From contig DS990260.1 of NCBI GenBank assembly GCA_000155435.1, positions 1,194,056 to 1,258,055 of the forward strand: a stretch of DNA of 64,000 nt, written 5' to 3'. The number at the start of each line of letters is the position of its first letter. Positions within the stretch are counted from its first letter, which is position 1. Under the pieces are notes generated by a model that saw only the letters and a program-made list of their open reading frames with translations, had not been told where the DNA came from and searched no databases. Of the stretch, positions 45,689 to 55,550 are shown one piece after another. This DNA comes from Clostridiales bacterium 1_7_47FAA (GTDB lineage: Bacteria; Bacillota; Clostridia; Lachnospirales; Lachnospiraceae). A program made the translations under genes and the position numbers.

Positions 45689-46295
45689 CTTCCCTGTCCT
45701 CCAAAAGTACTTTTATCTCCTGGTTCAGCCGCCCAAGAGGCAGGCCCACCACATTGGCATAATCCCCGTCAATCCCCTTTATATAGGCTGCAAACCGGCC
45801 CTGTATCCCGTATGCGCCGGCCTTATCAAGAGGTTCGCCGCATCCTGCGTAGTCACTCATTTCCTCAGGCGTCATGGGATATACATGTACATCGGTCTTC
45901 TCAGCAAAGGTAACTCCATGGGTCCTTCCCTCTCCCAGGCAGAGAAGCACGGTCACCCCGGTATATACCTGATGGGTTCTGCCCTGAATTTTCCCAATCA
46001 TCTCATATGCCCTCATAGGTGTTCCCGGCTTTCCAAGGATCTCACTTCCCACAGCCACCACCGTATCTGCCCCGATTACCATGGTACCTGCCCCGCATCC
46101 GGCTGCTATGTCTTCCGCTTTCTGCCTGGACAGTTCCATGACCACCTGCTCCGGCCTTCTTTCGCCGGTCTCTTCCTCCAACTGACTGGGCCTGATTTCC
46201 GGTTCAATGCCAATCTGGCCCAGAAGTTCCTTTCTCCTGGGAGAGGCGGACGCCAGCACAACATGGTATCCGCCCCATTGTTCACCTCTATTCAT
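45681..46295 (-). CDS. maf: Maf-like nucleotide pyrophosphatase
   Basis: 204 residues with the family signature VLASASPRRKELLGQIG near residue 12 and the catalytic Asp in VIGADTVVAVG. YGIQGRFAAYIKGIDGDYANVVGLPL is the conserved C-terminal block. Maf proteins hydrolyse non-canonical or canonical NTPs. AGGAG precedes the ATG. First gene of the maf-HAD-PPIase operon. Confidence 0.94.
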   Translation of the reverse strand: MNRGEQWGGYHVVLASASPRRKELLGQIGIEPEIRPSQLEEETGERRPEQVVMELSRQKAEDIAAGCGAGTMVIGADTVVAVGSEILGKPGTPMRAYEMIGKIQGRTHQVYTGVTVLLCLGEGRTHGVTFAEKTDVHVYPMTPEEMSDYAGCGEPLDKAGAYGIQGRFAAYIKGIDGDYANVVGLPLGRLNQEIKVLLEDREDD

Positions 46296-46381
46296 GTCTT
46301 ACTCCTATCATAATCTTCAGCCGCGCACAGCCTGTAGGATGTGCGGCCAGCATACCTGCCATACCACAGCGGTACGCCATG

Positions 46382-46933
46382 TCAATAAACCTTCAGCCGT
46401 CCTATAACCGGCTCCTCTTCCTCCATACCGCCCATGCGCAGCCTCAGGCAGTGTATGAAATCCACCAGGTAGAATACCGTCAGCCCCACTGCCAGCATAT
46501 TGCCAACATTGCCGGGGATGCGGATTACCAGGGTACGGACCCTGCTGTCCAGCACGTAGAAGAAAAACAGGCCCAAAAGCCCCCAGGCCAGGCTGCTCTC
46601 CAGGCATACCATTCCTCTATAATTAAATGCCTTGTGGCTGTAATCCCACCAAAATGCGCCAAACAGGCGCACCATAATATTGGCAGTCACCAGTTCCAGG
46701 GTGGTGGCCATTGCCATGGATGCAGTATAAAGCTCAATCGGCCTTCCTGAAACCGGGCTTAAAAGCATACATGCCCCCAATGCCCCAAATCCATATATGA
46801 TGCAAAAGGGGCCATGGCCAAAGCCACGGTCCACCACCGGCCGCTTATATTCAACACTGAGAACGACACATTCCAGTAAATATCCAAGGAAACTATACAT
46901 AAAAAACCAGTTGATGAAGCTATAAATATCCAT
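46382..46933 (-). CDS. CmpB-type putative ABC transporter permease
   Basis: 183 residues with about five membrane spans. Motifs FMYSFLGYLLECV, GFGHGPFCIIYGFGA and NYRGMVCLESSLAWGLLGL are typical of the small putative ABC-transporter (type IV/CmpB) family in Clostridia. No ATPase lies nearby, so a transport role is unproven. Confidence 0.8.
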   Translation of the reverse strand: MDIYSFINWFFMYSFLGYLLECVVLSVEYKRPVVDRGFGHGPFCIIYGFGALGACMLLSPVSGRPIELYTASMAMATTLELVTANIMVRLFGAFWWDYSHKAFNYRGMVCLESSLAWGLLGLFFFYVLDSRVRTLVIRIPGNVGNMLAVGLTVFYLVDFIHCLRLRMGGMEEEEPVIGRLKVY

Positions 46934-46980
46934 TCTATCTTCTGTCCTTCCTGTCTAATGTGACGCTATCCCCCAACACA

Positions 46981-47445
46981 CTAAAAGTAAGGATTCATTC
47001 CCAGGGCCAGCAGGATTCCAAGAATCGCACCAGCCATGACCTGAAGCGGCGTATGTCCCACATATTCCTTAAGCTTCTCCTGAAGCACCTCCGCGTTCAG
47101 CTTCAGTTTCAGCGGATTCTCACTAAGGATGGAATTGAGAAGCTTGGCCTGCTTGCCGGTCTCGCGTCTCACCCCGATGGCGTCATACATAACAACCATG
47201 GACACCACGAATGACACCGCAAATTCAAAGGAGCCAACCCCGTATTTAAGCATGGCGGCCGTGGTCATGCCGCAAACAGTGGCTGAGTGGGAACTGGGCA
47301 TGCCGCCTGAACCCACCAAACGCTCCGCATTAAAGCTTTTATTGAGAGCAAAGTCAATCAGTGTCTTAAGGAACTGGGCAACCACCCATCCCATGACCGC
47401 ACTGACAAGAACCTGATTGCCAAGCATTTCTGTCCAAACATTCAT
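46981..47445 (-). CDS. Divergent PAP2-family (DUF212) membrane protein
   Basis: 154 residues. The phosphatase-like motif is GGMPSSHSATVCGM, with spans on either side (FAVSFVVSMVVMYDAIGVRRE; VMAGAILGILLALGM). Members are found across bacteria and plants; most have no known substrate. Confidence 0.87.
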   Translation of the reverse strand: MNVWTEMLGNQVLVSAVMGWVVAQFLKTLIDFALNKSFNAERLVGSGGMPSSHSATVCGMTTAAMLKYGVGSFEFAVSFVVSMVVMYDAIGVRRETGKQAKLLNSILSENPLKLKLNAEVLQEKLKEYVGHTPLQVMAGAILGILLALGMNPYF

Positions 47446-47469
47446 ATTGTTTTTCTCTTTCCCCTTTCG

Positions 47470-47982
47470 CTAACGTCTGGCCGGCTGTGCAAAAAAGCAC
47501 ATCATCAGCCAGCGCTTAAACCGGGCCGTTGTTTCCAATGTACTGCATAGCTTATCCGCACAGGTCACGGCATATCCAGCCTTGGTCACAGGCGGTATGG
47601 GCGTCAGGGGCCACATATGGCGGAGGATGATAACCTCCTCTTCCCCTGTCAGTTCAAAATACTTCCCTGCGTTGCGGAGCGCTTCCTTGGGATGGGTAAA
47701 CCCATGAAAATGCTTCCCTGTTTCCCTGGCATGTGTATGCCAGTCGTATAAAAACAAATCATGGAGAAGCCCTGCTCTCGCAGCGCTTCTCCAATTTCCT
47801 CCAAACCTTTTACATAACTTATATCCTAAATATGAAACCTGTATACAGTGGGCTTTACATGTGGTAGTCCCGTGCTGTATATACTGATCCATAGACTGGA
47901 ATACAGGATGCTCTAAAATGTCCCTGACACAATCCATATATTCCTGATTCCCCGTGTAGTCATATAATCCGGACGGCTCCAT
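47470..47982 (-). CDS. HD-domain protein
   Basis: About 170 residues; the ATG at 47982 (or 47988) follows AAAGG. HD metal ligands are in ARAGLLHDLFLYDWH, with further His in HTHARETGKHFHGFTHP. This is a small HD hydrolase of the type often found in Lachnospiraceae. Substrate unknown. Minus-strand neighbour of the DUF212 gene, probably co-transcribed. Confidence 0.8.
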   Translation of the reverse strand: MEPSGLYDYTGNQEYMDCVRDILEHPVFQSMDQYIQHGTTTCKAHCIQVSYLGYKLCKRFGGNWRSAARAGLLHDLFLYDWHTHARETGKHFHGFTHPKEALRNAGKYFELTGEEEVIILRHMWPLTPIPPVTKAGYAVTCADKLCSTLETTARFKRWLMMCFFAQPARR

Positions 47983-48039
47983 GGGCATCACACCTTTCTT
48001 CTTTTATCAGATTCATTATCTGACATTTCAGGTCCGCTG

Positions 48040-49485
48040 TCAATATCCAATCAGCCAATCATAAAGTTCCTGATACTTGGCGGCAGAGGTTGACCAGGAA
48101 TAATCCTTTGCCATGGCCCTGTCTATGATCTTGTTCCATTCACGGCGCTTATTGTAGTAAATATACATTGCATACCGCACGCTGCCCAACATCTCATGGG
48201 CATTGTAGTTGGCAAATGAAAATCCGGTGCCGGCGCCCTCATATTCATTATATGGTTCAACCGTATCCTTTAATCCGCCTGTCTCCCTTACAATGGGAAC
48301 CGTTCCATAACGGAGGGACATGAGCTGGCTCAAACCGCACGGCTCAAACAGGGACGGCATAAGGAATGCATCACACGCCGCGTAAATCTTATGTGACATT
48401 GGCTCAGAATAGTAAATCTGAGCGGACACCTTATCATGGTACTTCCAGTCATAATGACGGAACATGTTCTCATATCTCTCGTCGCCGGTTCCCAGGACTA
48501 CCAGCTGCATGTTATCATTACACAGTTCATCCATGACGCCCTGAATCAGATCCAGGCCCTTCTGGTCCGTGAGACGTGAGACAATTCCCACCATGAACTT
48601 CTTCTCATCCACAGGCAGTCCCAGTTCCTCCTGGAGCGCCTTCTTATTCTTTGCTTTTTCCTTGCGGAAATTCCTGGCATTGTACTTCTGGACAATATAT
48701 GGGTCTGTCTCAGGATTGAATTCATCGTAATCAATACCATTGACAATACCTCTCAGGCTGTTTGCCCGGGATCTCATAAGTCCATCCAGGCCTTCGCCAT
48801 AGAACGGCATCTTAATCTCTTCCGCATAGGTATCGCTTACCGTGGTAATGGCATCTGCAAATACAATTCCGCCCTTTAACAGATTACCGTCCTTATAAGC
48901 TTCCAGCTTATCCGGAGTAAAGTAATAGCTGGGCAGTTCCGTAAAGCGCTGGATTGTCTTAACGTCCCATACGCCCTGGAACTTAAGGTTATGGATAGTG
49001 ATGACAGACTTCATATCACGGAAGAAATCACCCTCATGGAACTTATCCTTAAGAAGCACGGGTATCAGTCCGGTCTGCCAGTCATGGCAGTGTACCACAT
49101 CAGGCTGGAATCCGATAACAGGCAGTGCGGACAAGGCCGCCCTGCAGAAGAAACAGAACTTCTCCAGATCCCAGTACCAGTCTCCATATGGCTTGGGACC
49201 GTTAAAATAGCTTTCATTATCAATGAAATAAAAAGTAATGCCTTCATGTACATACTTGAGGATGCCTACGTAGCGGCTCTGTCCCAGGAAGTCCATATAA
49301 AAATGGTCCACATATTCCATCTTGGAACGCCACTGTTCCTTGATGCACAGGTACTTCGGTATCATGACCCTTACATCGAAATACTCTTTGTCAAAGCATT
49401 TGGGCAGAGAGCCAACCACGTCTGCCAGTCCTCCTGTTTTGATAAACGGCACTGCTTCTGAAGCTGCAAATAATATTTTCTTCAT
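48040..49485 (-). CDS. glgA: Glycogen (ADP-glucose) synthase
   Basis: 481 residues from the ATG at 49485, after GGGAGG. The ADP-glucose-binding motif KTGGLADVVGSLPK is at residue 15. The GT5 features VVHCHDWQTGLIP, GIVSRLTDQKGLDL and EPCGLSQLMSLRYGTVPIVRETGGL are present. It elongates alpha-1,4-glucan, and glycogen storage is common in sporulating clostridia. It stands alone without glgC/D or glgB here. Confidence 0.96.
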   Translation of the reverse strand: MKKILFAASEAVPFIKTGGLADVVGSLPKCFDKEYFDVRVMIPKYLCIKEQWRSKMEYVDHFYMDFLGQSRYVGILKYVHEGITFYFIDNESYFNGPKPYGDWYWDLEKFCFFCRAALSALPVIGFQPDVVHCHDWQTGLIPVLLKDKFHEGDFFRDMKSVITIHNLKFQGVWDVKTIQRFTELPSYYFTPDKLEAYKDGNLLKGGIVFADAITTVSDTYAEEIKMPFYGEGLDGLMRSRANSLRGIVNGIDYDEFNPETDPYIVQKYNARNFRKEKAKNKKALQEELGLPVDEKKFMVGIVSRLTDQKGLDLIQGVMDELCNDNMQLVVLGTGDERYENMFRHYDWKYHDKVSAQIYYSEPMSHKIYAACDAFLMPSLFEPCGLSQLMSLRYGTVPIVRETGGLKDTVEPYNEYEGAGTGFSFANYNAHEMLGSVRYAMYIYYNKRREWNKIIDRAMAKDYSWSTSAAKYQELYDWLIGY

Positions 49486-49582
49486 CCAAACCTCCCTCTC
49501 CTGACGAACAGGTTCCTTATGCCTTTCCATATAGTATACCGTATTTTACCGAAATTAGGAAGTTTTTTCTGACGAAATTGTT

Positions 49583-50401
49583 TTAAATTTTTTTGTATTC
49601 TAACAATATTTTATCTGAAATCAACGCAATAAACTCGGAGTTGGTAGGTTTACCTTTGCCTGTGCTGATTGTATACCCGAACACCTCGTCAATGGTCTCC
49701 ATTTTCCCTCTTCCCCATGCAACCTCAATCGCATGACGGATGGCTCTTTCCACACGGCTTGCAGTTGTCTGGTTCCGTTTGGCGATGGCGGGATAGAGGA
49801 TTTTTGTGACGGAACTCATCATCTCCTGGTCCTCCACGGACATTGCGATTGCATCCCTTAAGTACTGGTAACCCTTGATATGGGCTGGTATCCCAAGTTC
49901 ATGAAGCATTTTCGTGATATCCGTCTCCAGATGTTCCTTCATGTACTCTTCCCTGGTGATGTGTGACTCCTCTCCAGGTTCAAATGGAGCAGATACCACC
50001 TTTCCAGTCATCTGTTTCTCAGGCAGTTTTCCAATATGACGAATTTTATTCACCAGGATTTCTTTGTCAAAAGGCTTCATCAAATAGTAGTTGGCGCCTG
50101 CTTTAAACGCATCTTCTGTCATCTGTTCCCCGCCTACTGCACTTAAAATGATAAACGCAGGGTTTTTCATAAATGTATGTTCGCTCTTGACCTTTTCCAC
50201 AACAGATATACCGTCAATTTTCGGCATAACTAAATCCAACAGCACAATATCCGGCGTTGTATCTACAATCATATCAATGGCATCTGCGCCATTGTCAGCC
50301 TTTCCAATCACGGATAATCCATCTTCAGCGTTAATCAGCTCATCCAGAGTATTCAGAATCAGCGGATTGTCATCAACAATCGCAACATTCAGCTTTTCCA
50401 C
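49583..50401 (-). CDS. spo0A: Sporulation master regulator Spo0A
   Basis: 272 residues from a GTG at 50401 (TAGGAGGT upstream). The receiver domain has acidic DD at [11 protein letters not shown] and the phosphoryl Asp in [13 protein letters not shown], with Lys in LMKPFDK. The C-terminal DNA-binding domain includes [34 protein letters not shown] and [12 protein letters not shown]. It controls entry into sporulation. The 926-bp upstream region carries a promoter and two 0A boxes. spoIVB, its usual neighbour, is absent. Confidence 0.98.
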   Translation of the reverse strand: MEKLNVAIVDDNPLILNTLDELINAEDGLSVIGKADNGADAIDMIVDTTPDIVLLDLVMPKIDGISVVEKVKSEHTFMKNPAFIILSAVGGEQMTEDAFKAGANYYLMKPFDKEILVNKIRHIGKLPEKQMTGKVVSAPFEPGEESHITREEYMKEHLETDITKMLHELGIPAHIKGYQYLRDAIAMSVEDQEMMSSVTKILYPAIAKRNQTTASRVERAIRHAIEVAWGRGKMETIDEVFGYTISTGKGKPTNSEFIALISDKILLEYKKI

Positions 50402-50582
50402 TTCCTTTTACCTCCTAAAATTGTTTGCCTATGCTAAACTGCCTGCTAAAATATGTGTTAGTTGATTTTCGACCTTATGGTTTACAAAAATCCATATCAT
50501 TCGTCCTGAGCTCCTGGCGAATCTTATTATATATGCTCCCCATAGCATATATCAACGATTCGTGGTCGCAATTTTAGACACG

Positions 50583-50590
50583 TGTCGAAT
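50583..50590 (+). promoter_or_regulatory. 0A box 1 (at spo0A start site)
   Basis: TGTCGAAT, a match to the Spo0A-binding consensus TGTCGAA. It lies just downstream of the predicted -10, where Spo0A binding would block this promoter. Confidence 0.65.
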
Positions 50591-50594
50591 TATC

Positions 50595-50623
50595 ATTGTA
50601 TCATTGAGGGTGACATTTTGCAA
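50595..50623 (-). promoter_or_regulatory. Vegetative-type promoter of spo0A
   Basis: On the minus strand TTGCAA (50623-50618), 17-base spacer, TACAAT (50600-50595). The leader to the GTG is about 185 bases. Confidence 0.65.
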
Positions 50624-50688
50624 TATATTGTTTTATCTATTAACAAATTTGTAATTAATATCCAGTACATTTTTGGAAATATTACACA

Positions 50689-50696
50689 ATTCGACA
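50689..50696 (-). promoter_or_regulatory. 0A box 2 (upstream)
   Basis: TGTCGAAT on the minus strand, about 70 bases upstream of the -35. It is placed for activation or autoregulation. Confidence 0.6.
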
Positions 50697-51262
50697 CATT
50701 TTTTATCATTTCCCTCTTTTTTCGACCATTATGTCCATATTTCTACAGGCAATATATAGAACGCACAGTCCCTTCATTTCTCCCTGTCTTTTGATTCAGA
50801 AAATTTTAAAATCCTGTCGGAACAGGATACCTGTAAACTGCAGATTCTTTGTGGAATGCGTATAGAATAGCCCCCCTGCCGCCGTCTATATGAGACACCG
50901 TTCCCCGGCAGATACCATACCGTTCCTGGATGTCCTTGGTATATTATCAAAATAATCCCGGGCTTTGCAGCATTAAATTGTTATTTAATCCACTGGATTG
51001 CAGGTAAAAAGAAGGAAAAGCCATTTCATGTGCCATAAAATAAAGTTATATAGCCGTGATTAAACAAGCTGGTTATATGACACAGAATTATGTCTGTCTC
51101 CTGTTTTGGTATCTATAACAATAATTCATACAATCCAGCAGCTGGCGCCTTTTCTCTTTCAGGACCATGTAATTCCGTTACTCAACAGGAATATGGTTTA
51201 CTGTGCATTATCCGACATCAGGCGCATCCAGTCCTGGTTCTCATAACAGATAACAGATGAAA

Positions 51263-51294
51263 AAGACGGCCCGCTCATAAGAACCGGCCGTCCA
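51263..51294 (-). terminator. Terminator after the 51328-52071 gene
   Basis: GACGGCC and GGCCGTC form a stem, followed on the minus strand by TTTTTC. Confidence 0.6.
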
Positions 51295-51327
51295 TTGACA
51301 TGTCTGAATTAGACAGACATTATCTCA

Positions 51328-52071
51328 TCATCTGTGTTTTTTCTTTTCATTCTCATAGATTTCCAGAAACTCCACTGGATTTTTAGTAAAGATTTTTTCC
51401 AATTCATAAGACAGGGAAAATGGATCATAATCACTAAAAACATTGGGTATGTACTGATAAAGCTTATCCGCTATGCCCTGGACATGCTCTATATCAGTCC
51501 CGGTCAGGCTGTAGATTTTATGTTCAGTGAAAATGAGAAGCTTCACAATAAACGGGCCTCCCTTAATCCCAACTTGGGCGCATATCCAATAAACCTTATG
51601 GCGTGGGATAGCCGTTACCTTTGAAGTACCTTTGGGGCCGCCCTTTACCCCGCATAGAAGCAAATAAGAAGGCATCAAAACAATCTTCTCTCCAGATGCC
51701 TTCGCAGGATCTGAAAATTTATCTATGTATTCCTCTACCAGGATTTTACCCTCAAGCGCTTCCCCGTCAATAATCCTTCCAGCCGCTTCCTGTGTATTAT
51801 CCTTATAAGGGAGAAATAAATTATCGCCGTTCCTGGCGGTCCGTCCCGTTGCAATCAATTTAATCACTGTGCAAACCAGCACAAGACCTATTATGATGAT
51901 TAAGTAAAAAGATATACTGCCATAAGAAATATCGTTAAAATTGATGGAATCCTTTCCAAGAAGATAAATGATTGCGAGGGCACAGGCAAACACAATCAAT
52001 AATTTGTAAAACATTTTCCTCGTTGCCCTATTAACACGTTCTGATTCCTGTGCCAAGTATCCATGATCCAT
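51328..52071 (-). CDS. Hypothetical membrane protein
   Basis: 247 residues. Two N-terminal membrane spans (LLIVFACALAIIYLLG; FYLIIIIGLVLVCTVIKLI) precede a cytoplasmic domain of about 160 residues (KIVLMPSYLLLCGVKGGPKG, IPRHKVYWICAQVG, LLIFTEHKIYSL). The domain looks like the YcxB/PH-like folds of unknown function. No catalytic motif. Own terminator. Confidence 0.6.
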   Translation of the reverse strand: MDHGYLAQESERVNRATRKMFYKLLIVFACALAIIYLLGKDSINFNDISYGSISFYLIIIIGLVLVCTVIKLIATGRTARNGDNLFLPYKDNTQEAAGRIIDGEALEGKILVEEYIDKFSDPAKASGEKIVLMPSYLLLCGVKGGPKGTSKVTAIPRHKVYWICAQVGIKGGPFIVKLLIFTEHKIYSLTGTDIEHVQGIADKLYQYIPNVFSDYDPFSLSYELEKIFTKNPVEFLEIYENEKKKHR

Positions 52072-52588
52072 ATTGGCTTTCTCCTTATAAGTTTATTCCG
52101 TACTGTTTACTTACGTATAACTGCGTGGTTTATTTTTCAATTCATTATACTGTTTTTTCTTTCTGAGCACAAGTCAATTCAGATGGGAAGATGCTGGATT
52201 GTAGGTTACCAGGATTGAGGTAACCAAGGCCTTGAAGCAGCCACTCCTGGGGATACAATCCTTTAACCTCCTCTGAAGCAGTTACCTGGAATGTTATTGA
52301 TATTGATAGGAGGTTACATTTCTGCCGTTATCATAAAAAGGCCCCTGTATATTCAGCTATGGCGGAGCCGTTTAATTATGATTAATTTTTTAAGCTGTTA
52401 GTGTGGAATTGCTGGGAACAGACTTTTCTTTATATTTTTAAACATTAAAGGCGAACCCCATAAATCATATTGTTGCAATCGCCTTCAACTTATTTTAGAA
52501 ATATATGATATATCTGATTAAATTTAATATCGCAATGTTTTTCAAGATTAAAATATTCACTTCTGAAAAAACTTTTCTCACTGTTTTT
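52072..52588. other. 517-bp AT-rich region left of the IS66 element
   Basis: No ORF supported; clearly more AT-rich than its surroundings. One hairpin (AAGGCGA / TCGCCTT near 52450-52486) is visible. It does not contain CRISPR repeats even though the array lies across the IS. Confidence 0.6.
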
Positions 52589-52664
52589 TCGTAAGCGCCA
52601 AGTGTTAGGGTATCCCAACACGACCACCCTGGCATCAATACCTGATGTCAGGGTAGCAAGCGTT

Positions 52665-54313
52665 TTACTCTGATTTTTTGTTACATTCTATCCTCGCCTT
52701 CTCACTCCACGGCGCAGGATCTTTGAGTTCTGCATCGGTAGTGTCCGTTCCAGGGCGGCTGTCGAGCAGGTATTTCAGGTAGTTGTATGGGTGAAGCCCG
52801 TGGGCTTTTGCCATCTCTACCATGGTATAAACTACCATACTCGCATCTGCACCATCCTGGCTGTCACTGAACAGCCAGTTCTTACGGCCCAATGTCACCG
52901 GGCGGAGGGAATTCTCCGATGGGTTGTTACTCAGGCTGCAGCGTCCATCTTCGAGATAAGTCATCAAAGTGTCTTTTCGATTTCGGATATATGTTACCGC
53001 CCGATCCATGCGGCTTCCTTTTTCTGGATGCTGGCCATCGAGCCAGCGCATGAAGCCTTCCACAACCGGCTTCGCATCCTTCTGGCGGCGTTTGTATACC
53101 TGTGCATAAGACAGCCCTTTTGCCTTATAGCTTCGTTCGTATTCAAACAGCTTATTGCAGTAAAGGACTCCCTGCACTGCCGGATGACTGTAGTCTTTCT
53201 CATGGCCGCTCGGGATGGCTTCCATCAGGTATCTGCGTATGTGCGCGTAACAGCAGCAACGGCGTATCTTCTTCAACCTGTTATAACCGCTGTAACCATC
53301 CACCATGACATAGGAGCCTTCATCTATCCCATCCAGAAAGTCCGCTGCATTTCCTCCGGCCCTGGTTTCTGTATAATGATACAGGATGATGGGAGGGAGC
53401 CGGTCCTCTCCGGAACGCATCAGCCAGATATAAGACTTGCTCTGTGGCCGCCGGTCAGGCTCTTTCAGGACCTGGACCGGTGTTTCGTCAGCCATCAGGA
53501 AATGTCTTTTTAACAGTTCCCGATGAAAGTAATCATATACGGGCTTCAGATAGTTCTGGGAGCAGGTGATGATCCAATTCGCCATGGTCGTTCTGCTGAT
53601 ACTGGCTCCAAGAAGTTCAAATCCCTTCTCCTGCCGGTACAGCGGAAGCGCATCTGCATATTTTTCATACATGATATGTGACACCAGGGATGCAGAAGCA
53701 TATCCGCCCGGGATAAGTGCCGGGATCCCTTCGTCTTTGATGAACTGCGGATCCTCCGTGTCTTTACAGACCGGACATCCATAGGTGGTGGCAATGTACA
53801 CGATACGCTCCAGCTTTGCCCTGGTATAACGGAGTTCTGTCCGTATCTCCTCATGGCCGATCGGGATCATGCCGGTTCCACATTCCGGGCACTGCTTCTC
53901 TTCTTCGGACAACGTATTTACTTCTTCATAGTGGATTGGAAGATTTGCGAACATCTCATCATAGTCCGCTTTGGGCTTACTTCCCGTTTGCTGGTCTTTA
54001 CTTCGATGAACTCCGGCTCAATGAGCTCCAGCAATGGTTCCTCCTCGGAACCGGATCCGGAGAAAAGGCTTAACTGGCCGGGCAGATCACTGCGCCGTTC
54101 ACTGGAACTGCCAAACAACTTCTGCTTGAAGTATTCAAGCTGTGCCTGCAGGTTTGAAATGATCCGGTCCTTTTCATCATCCTTTGCATTGCGATTTTCG
54201 AGCATCTTCTGCAAAGATGTGATCAGGTCATTCTGGGTACGGATCGTCATATTTAATTGTGAGATTGTATCCTTCAGCTCCCTGAACTGGATATCCTTTG
54301 CACCGGATGCCAT
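52665..54313 (-). pseudogene. tnpC: IS66 transposase TnpC, frameshifted
   Basis: The N-terminal part (54313-53918) has the IS66 leucine-zipper region (LQKMLENRNAKDDEKDRII; LEYFKQKLFGSSSERR). The rest (from about 53975 to 52665) has the zinc-finger (CPECGTGM, CPVCKD), the DDE residues in MADETPVQV, VMVDGYSGYN and LSNNPSENSLRP, and the C-terminal IS66 segment. The two frames are joined only if one base is restored, most simply a G in CGGGAAG near 53980. As read here the transposase is broken. Confidence 0.85.
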
Positions 54314-54604
54314 GTGTGTCCGCTCCTTTGTTTTATTACTGGTATTTTACCAGAAAACGAAGAAAAAAGCGAATCAGTCCTGGCTGCGTTTTCGTCATAA
54401 TGACGGTGGATAAATGATCCGGATATCTGATGAAAACTGGATAAAACAGGATATTTACTGCCACTGATCCCTCAAAATACCACGGAATCCGATGAAACAG
54501 TTATCACACAGAAGTTATCCCTCTCTGGTGAAAAAGCAAAGCGGTTATCCACATATCCAGCCGGAATGCTGCCGGAAAATTTCGGCAGTTTCACGATGGA
54601 TTTT
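54314..54604. other. 291-bp gap inside the IS66 element
   Basis: Non-coding stretch between tnpB and tnpC; no ORF or repeat recognised. The usual IS66 spacing is shorter, so it may hold sequence specific to this subgroup. Confidence 0.4.
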
Positions 54605-54949
54605 TTAACTGGTCTGGATTGCTTTGGGCTGTTCAATATCCAGTCCGCTGAGCAGCCAGTCCAGCTGACACCAGGTAATTGCCTGGGCCTCGGAACTTTT
54701 CCGTGGCCAGCGGTACCGGCCCTGTGTGACGCTCAGCCTTTTATAAAGGAGGACATATCCATCTGGTTCATGGAGCAGGACTTTGATCCGGTCACATCGT
54801 TTCCCGCAGAACAGGAACAGGGATGACTGGTCCGGGTCCATGGAAAGTTTGTCCCGGATAATGCTGCAGAGACCATCGATGGATTTACGCATATCGGTTG
54901 TGCCGCACACGATATAGATGTTGTCCGCCACGGAGATATCGCCTAGCAT
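54605..54949 (-). CDS. tnpB: IS66 accessory protein TnpB
   Basis: 114 residues. The family pattern is clear: IYIVCGTTDMRKSIDGLCSI, LFLFCGKRCDRIKVLLHEPDGYVLLYKRL, then ITWCQLDWLLSGLDI. It is required with TnpA for IS66 transposition, though its biochemical role is not settled. It overlaps tnpA by seven bases. Confidence 0.93.
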   Translation of the reverse strand: MLGDISVADNIYIVCGTTDMRKSIDGLCSIIRDKLSMDPDQSSLFLFCGKRCDRIKVLLHEPDGYVLLYKRLSVTQGRYRWPRKSSEAQAITWCQLDWLLSGLDIEQPKAIQTS

Positions 54950-55365
54950 ACCGTACCTCTCACAAGGCTGAGGACACGATCCAGTATGGCAGGATCCGCA
55001 CCATTGGCAATACGGATTGTCGCACTGCCAAGTGATATTTCTATCCTTGCAGATATTTCTGGGATTCTGGATGGACCCTCTAACACGGACTGGACTGGAA
55101 ACATCGGTTCCGTCCGTTCTTCCTTTGGATTGAAATTTAAACGGACCACATCCTGCGCTGGCGATGGTGCTGGTTCTGCCTTGGAAATAGATTCAGGAAT
55201 TTCACAGCAGGCTTTCTTTCTGAGTCTGCTGACCCAGTTGTAAAAGGTCCCGGGACGGATTCCATGTTCCTTACACCACTGAAAATCAGTGAGACCGCTG
55301 CCCCTGCATTCCATGATCAGCTGGTATTGCTTGTCAGCCGGTACTCGGGCATTGTAACTGGACAT
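54943..55365 (-). CDS. tnpA: IS66 accessory protein TnpA
   Basis: 140 residues with an N-terminal helix-turn-helix (YQLIMECRGSGLTDFQWCKE; GIRPGTFYNWVSRLRKK) typical of IS66 TnpA. The C-terminal part is low-complexity and less conserved. First gene of the element's minus-strand operon. Confidence 0.9.
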   Translation of the reverse strand: MSSYNARVPADKQYQLIMECRGSGLTDFQWCKEHGIRPGTFYNWVSRLRKKACCEIPESISKAEPAPSPAQDVVRLNFNPKEERTEPMFPVQSVLEGPSRIPEISARIEISLGSATIRIANGADPAILDRVLSLVRGTVC

Positions 55366-55550
55366 TTTTTAACACCTCCATAAATATGTAGTGAAGTGCT
55401 CACATCTGACAATGGGATACATTGTATTCCAGAGTAAAATGCTTGCATCTAGCTATCTACTATTATGGATCATTTGGTAGTAAAGCGCCAGCCACCCTAA
55501 TACTTGGCGCTTACGACATAACCCCTGTCTTACCCTCTACAACGCATTAC

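Larger units (their letters stand above)
50402..51327. other. 926-bp region upstream of spo0A
   Basis: It contains the spo0A promoter (50595-50623), two 0A boxes, a leader hairpin ATATATGCT-ATGGGG-AGCATATAT (50529-50552) and, at its far end, the terminator of the gene at 51328. Roughly 50,730-51,260 shows no gene I can support. Confidence 0.65.
52589..55516 (-). mobile_element. IS66-family insertion sequence
   Basis: About 2.9 kb with inverted ends TCGTAAGCGCCAAGTGTTAG (left) and, complemented, TCGTAAGCGCCAAGTATTAG (right). It carries tnpA, tnpB and a frameshifted tnpC in the standard order on the minus strand. No 8-bp target duplication is visible (left flank CTGTTTTT, right flank CATAACCC). 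The right end lies 34 bases from the first CRISPR repeat. Confidence 0.88.

Noticed and set aside
50582-50794. 70-aa plus-strand ORF upstream of spo0A
   Set aside because: It spans the spo0A promoter and 0A boxes, has no ribosome site and is of AT-biased random composition.
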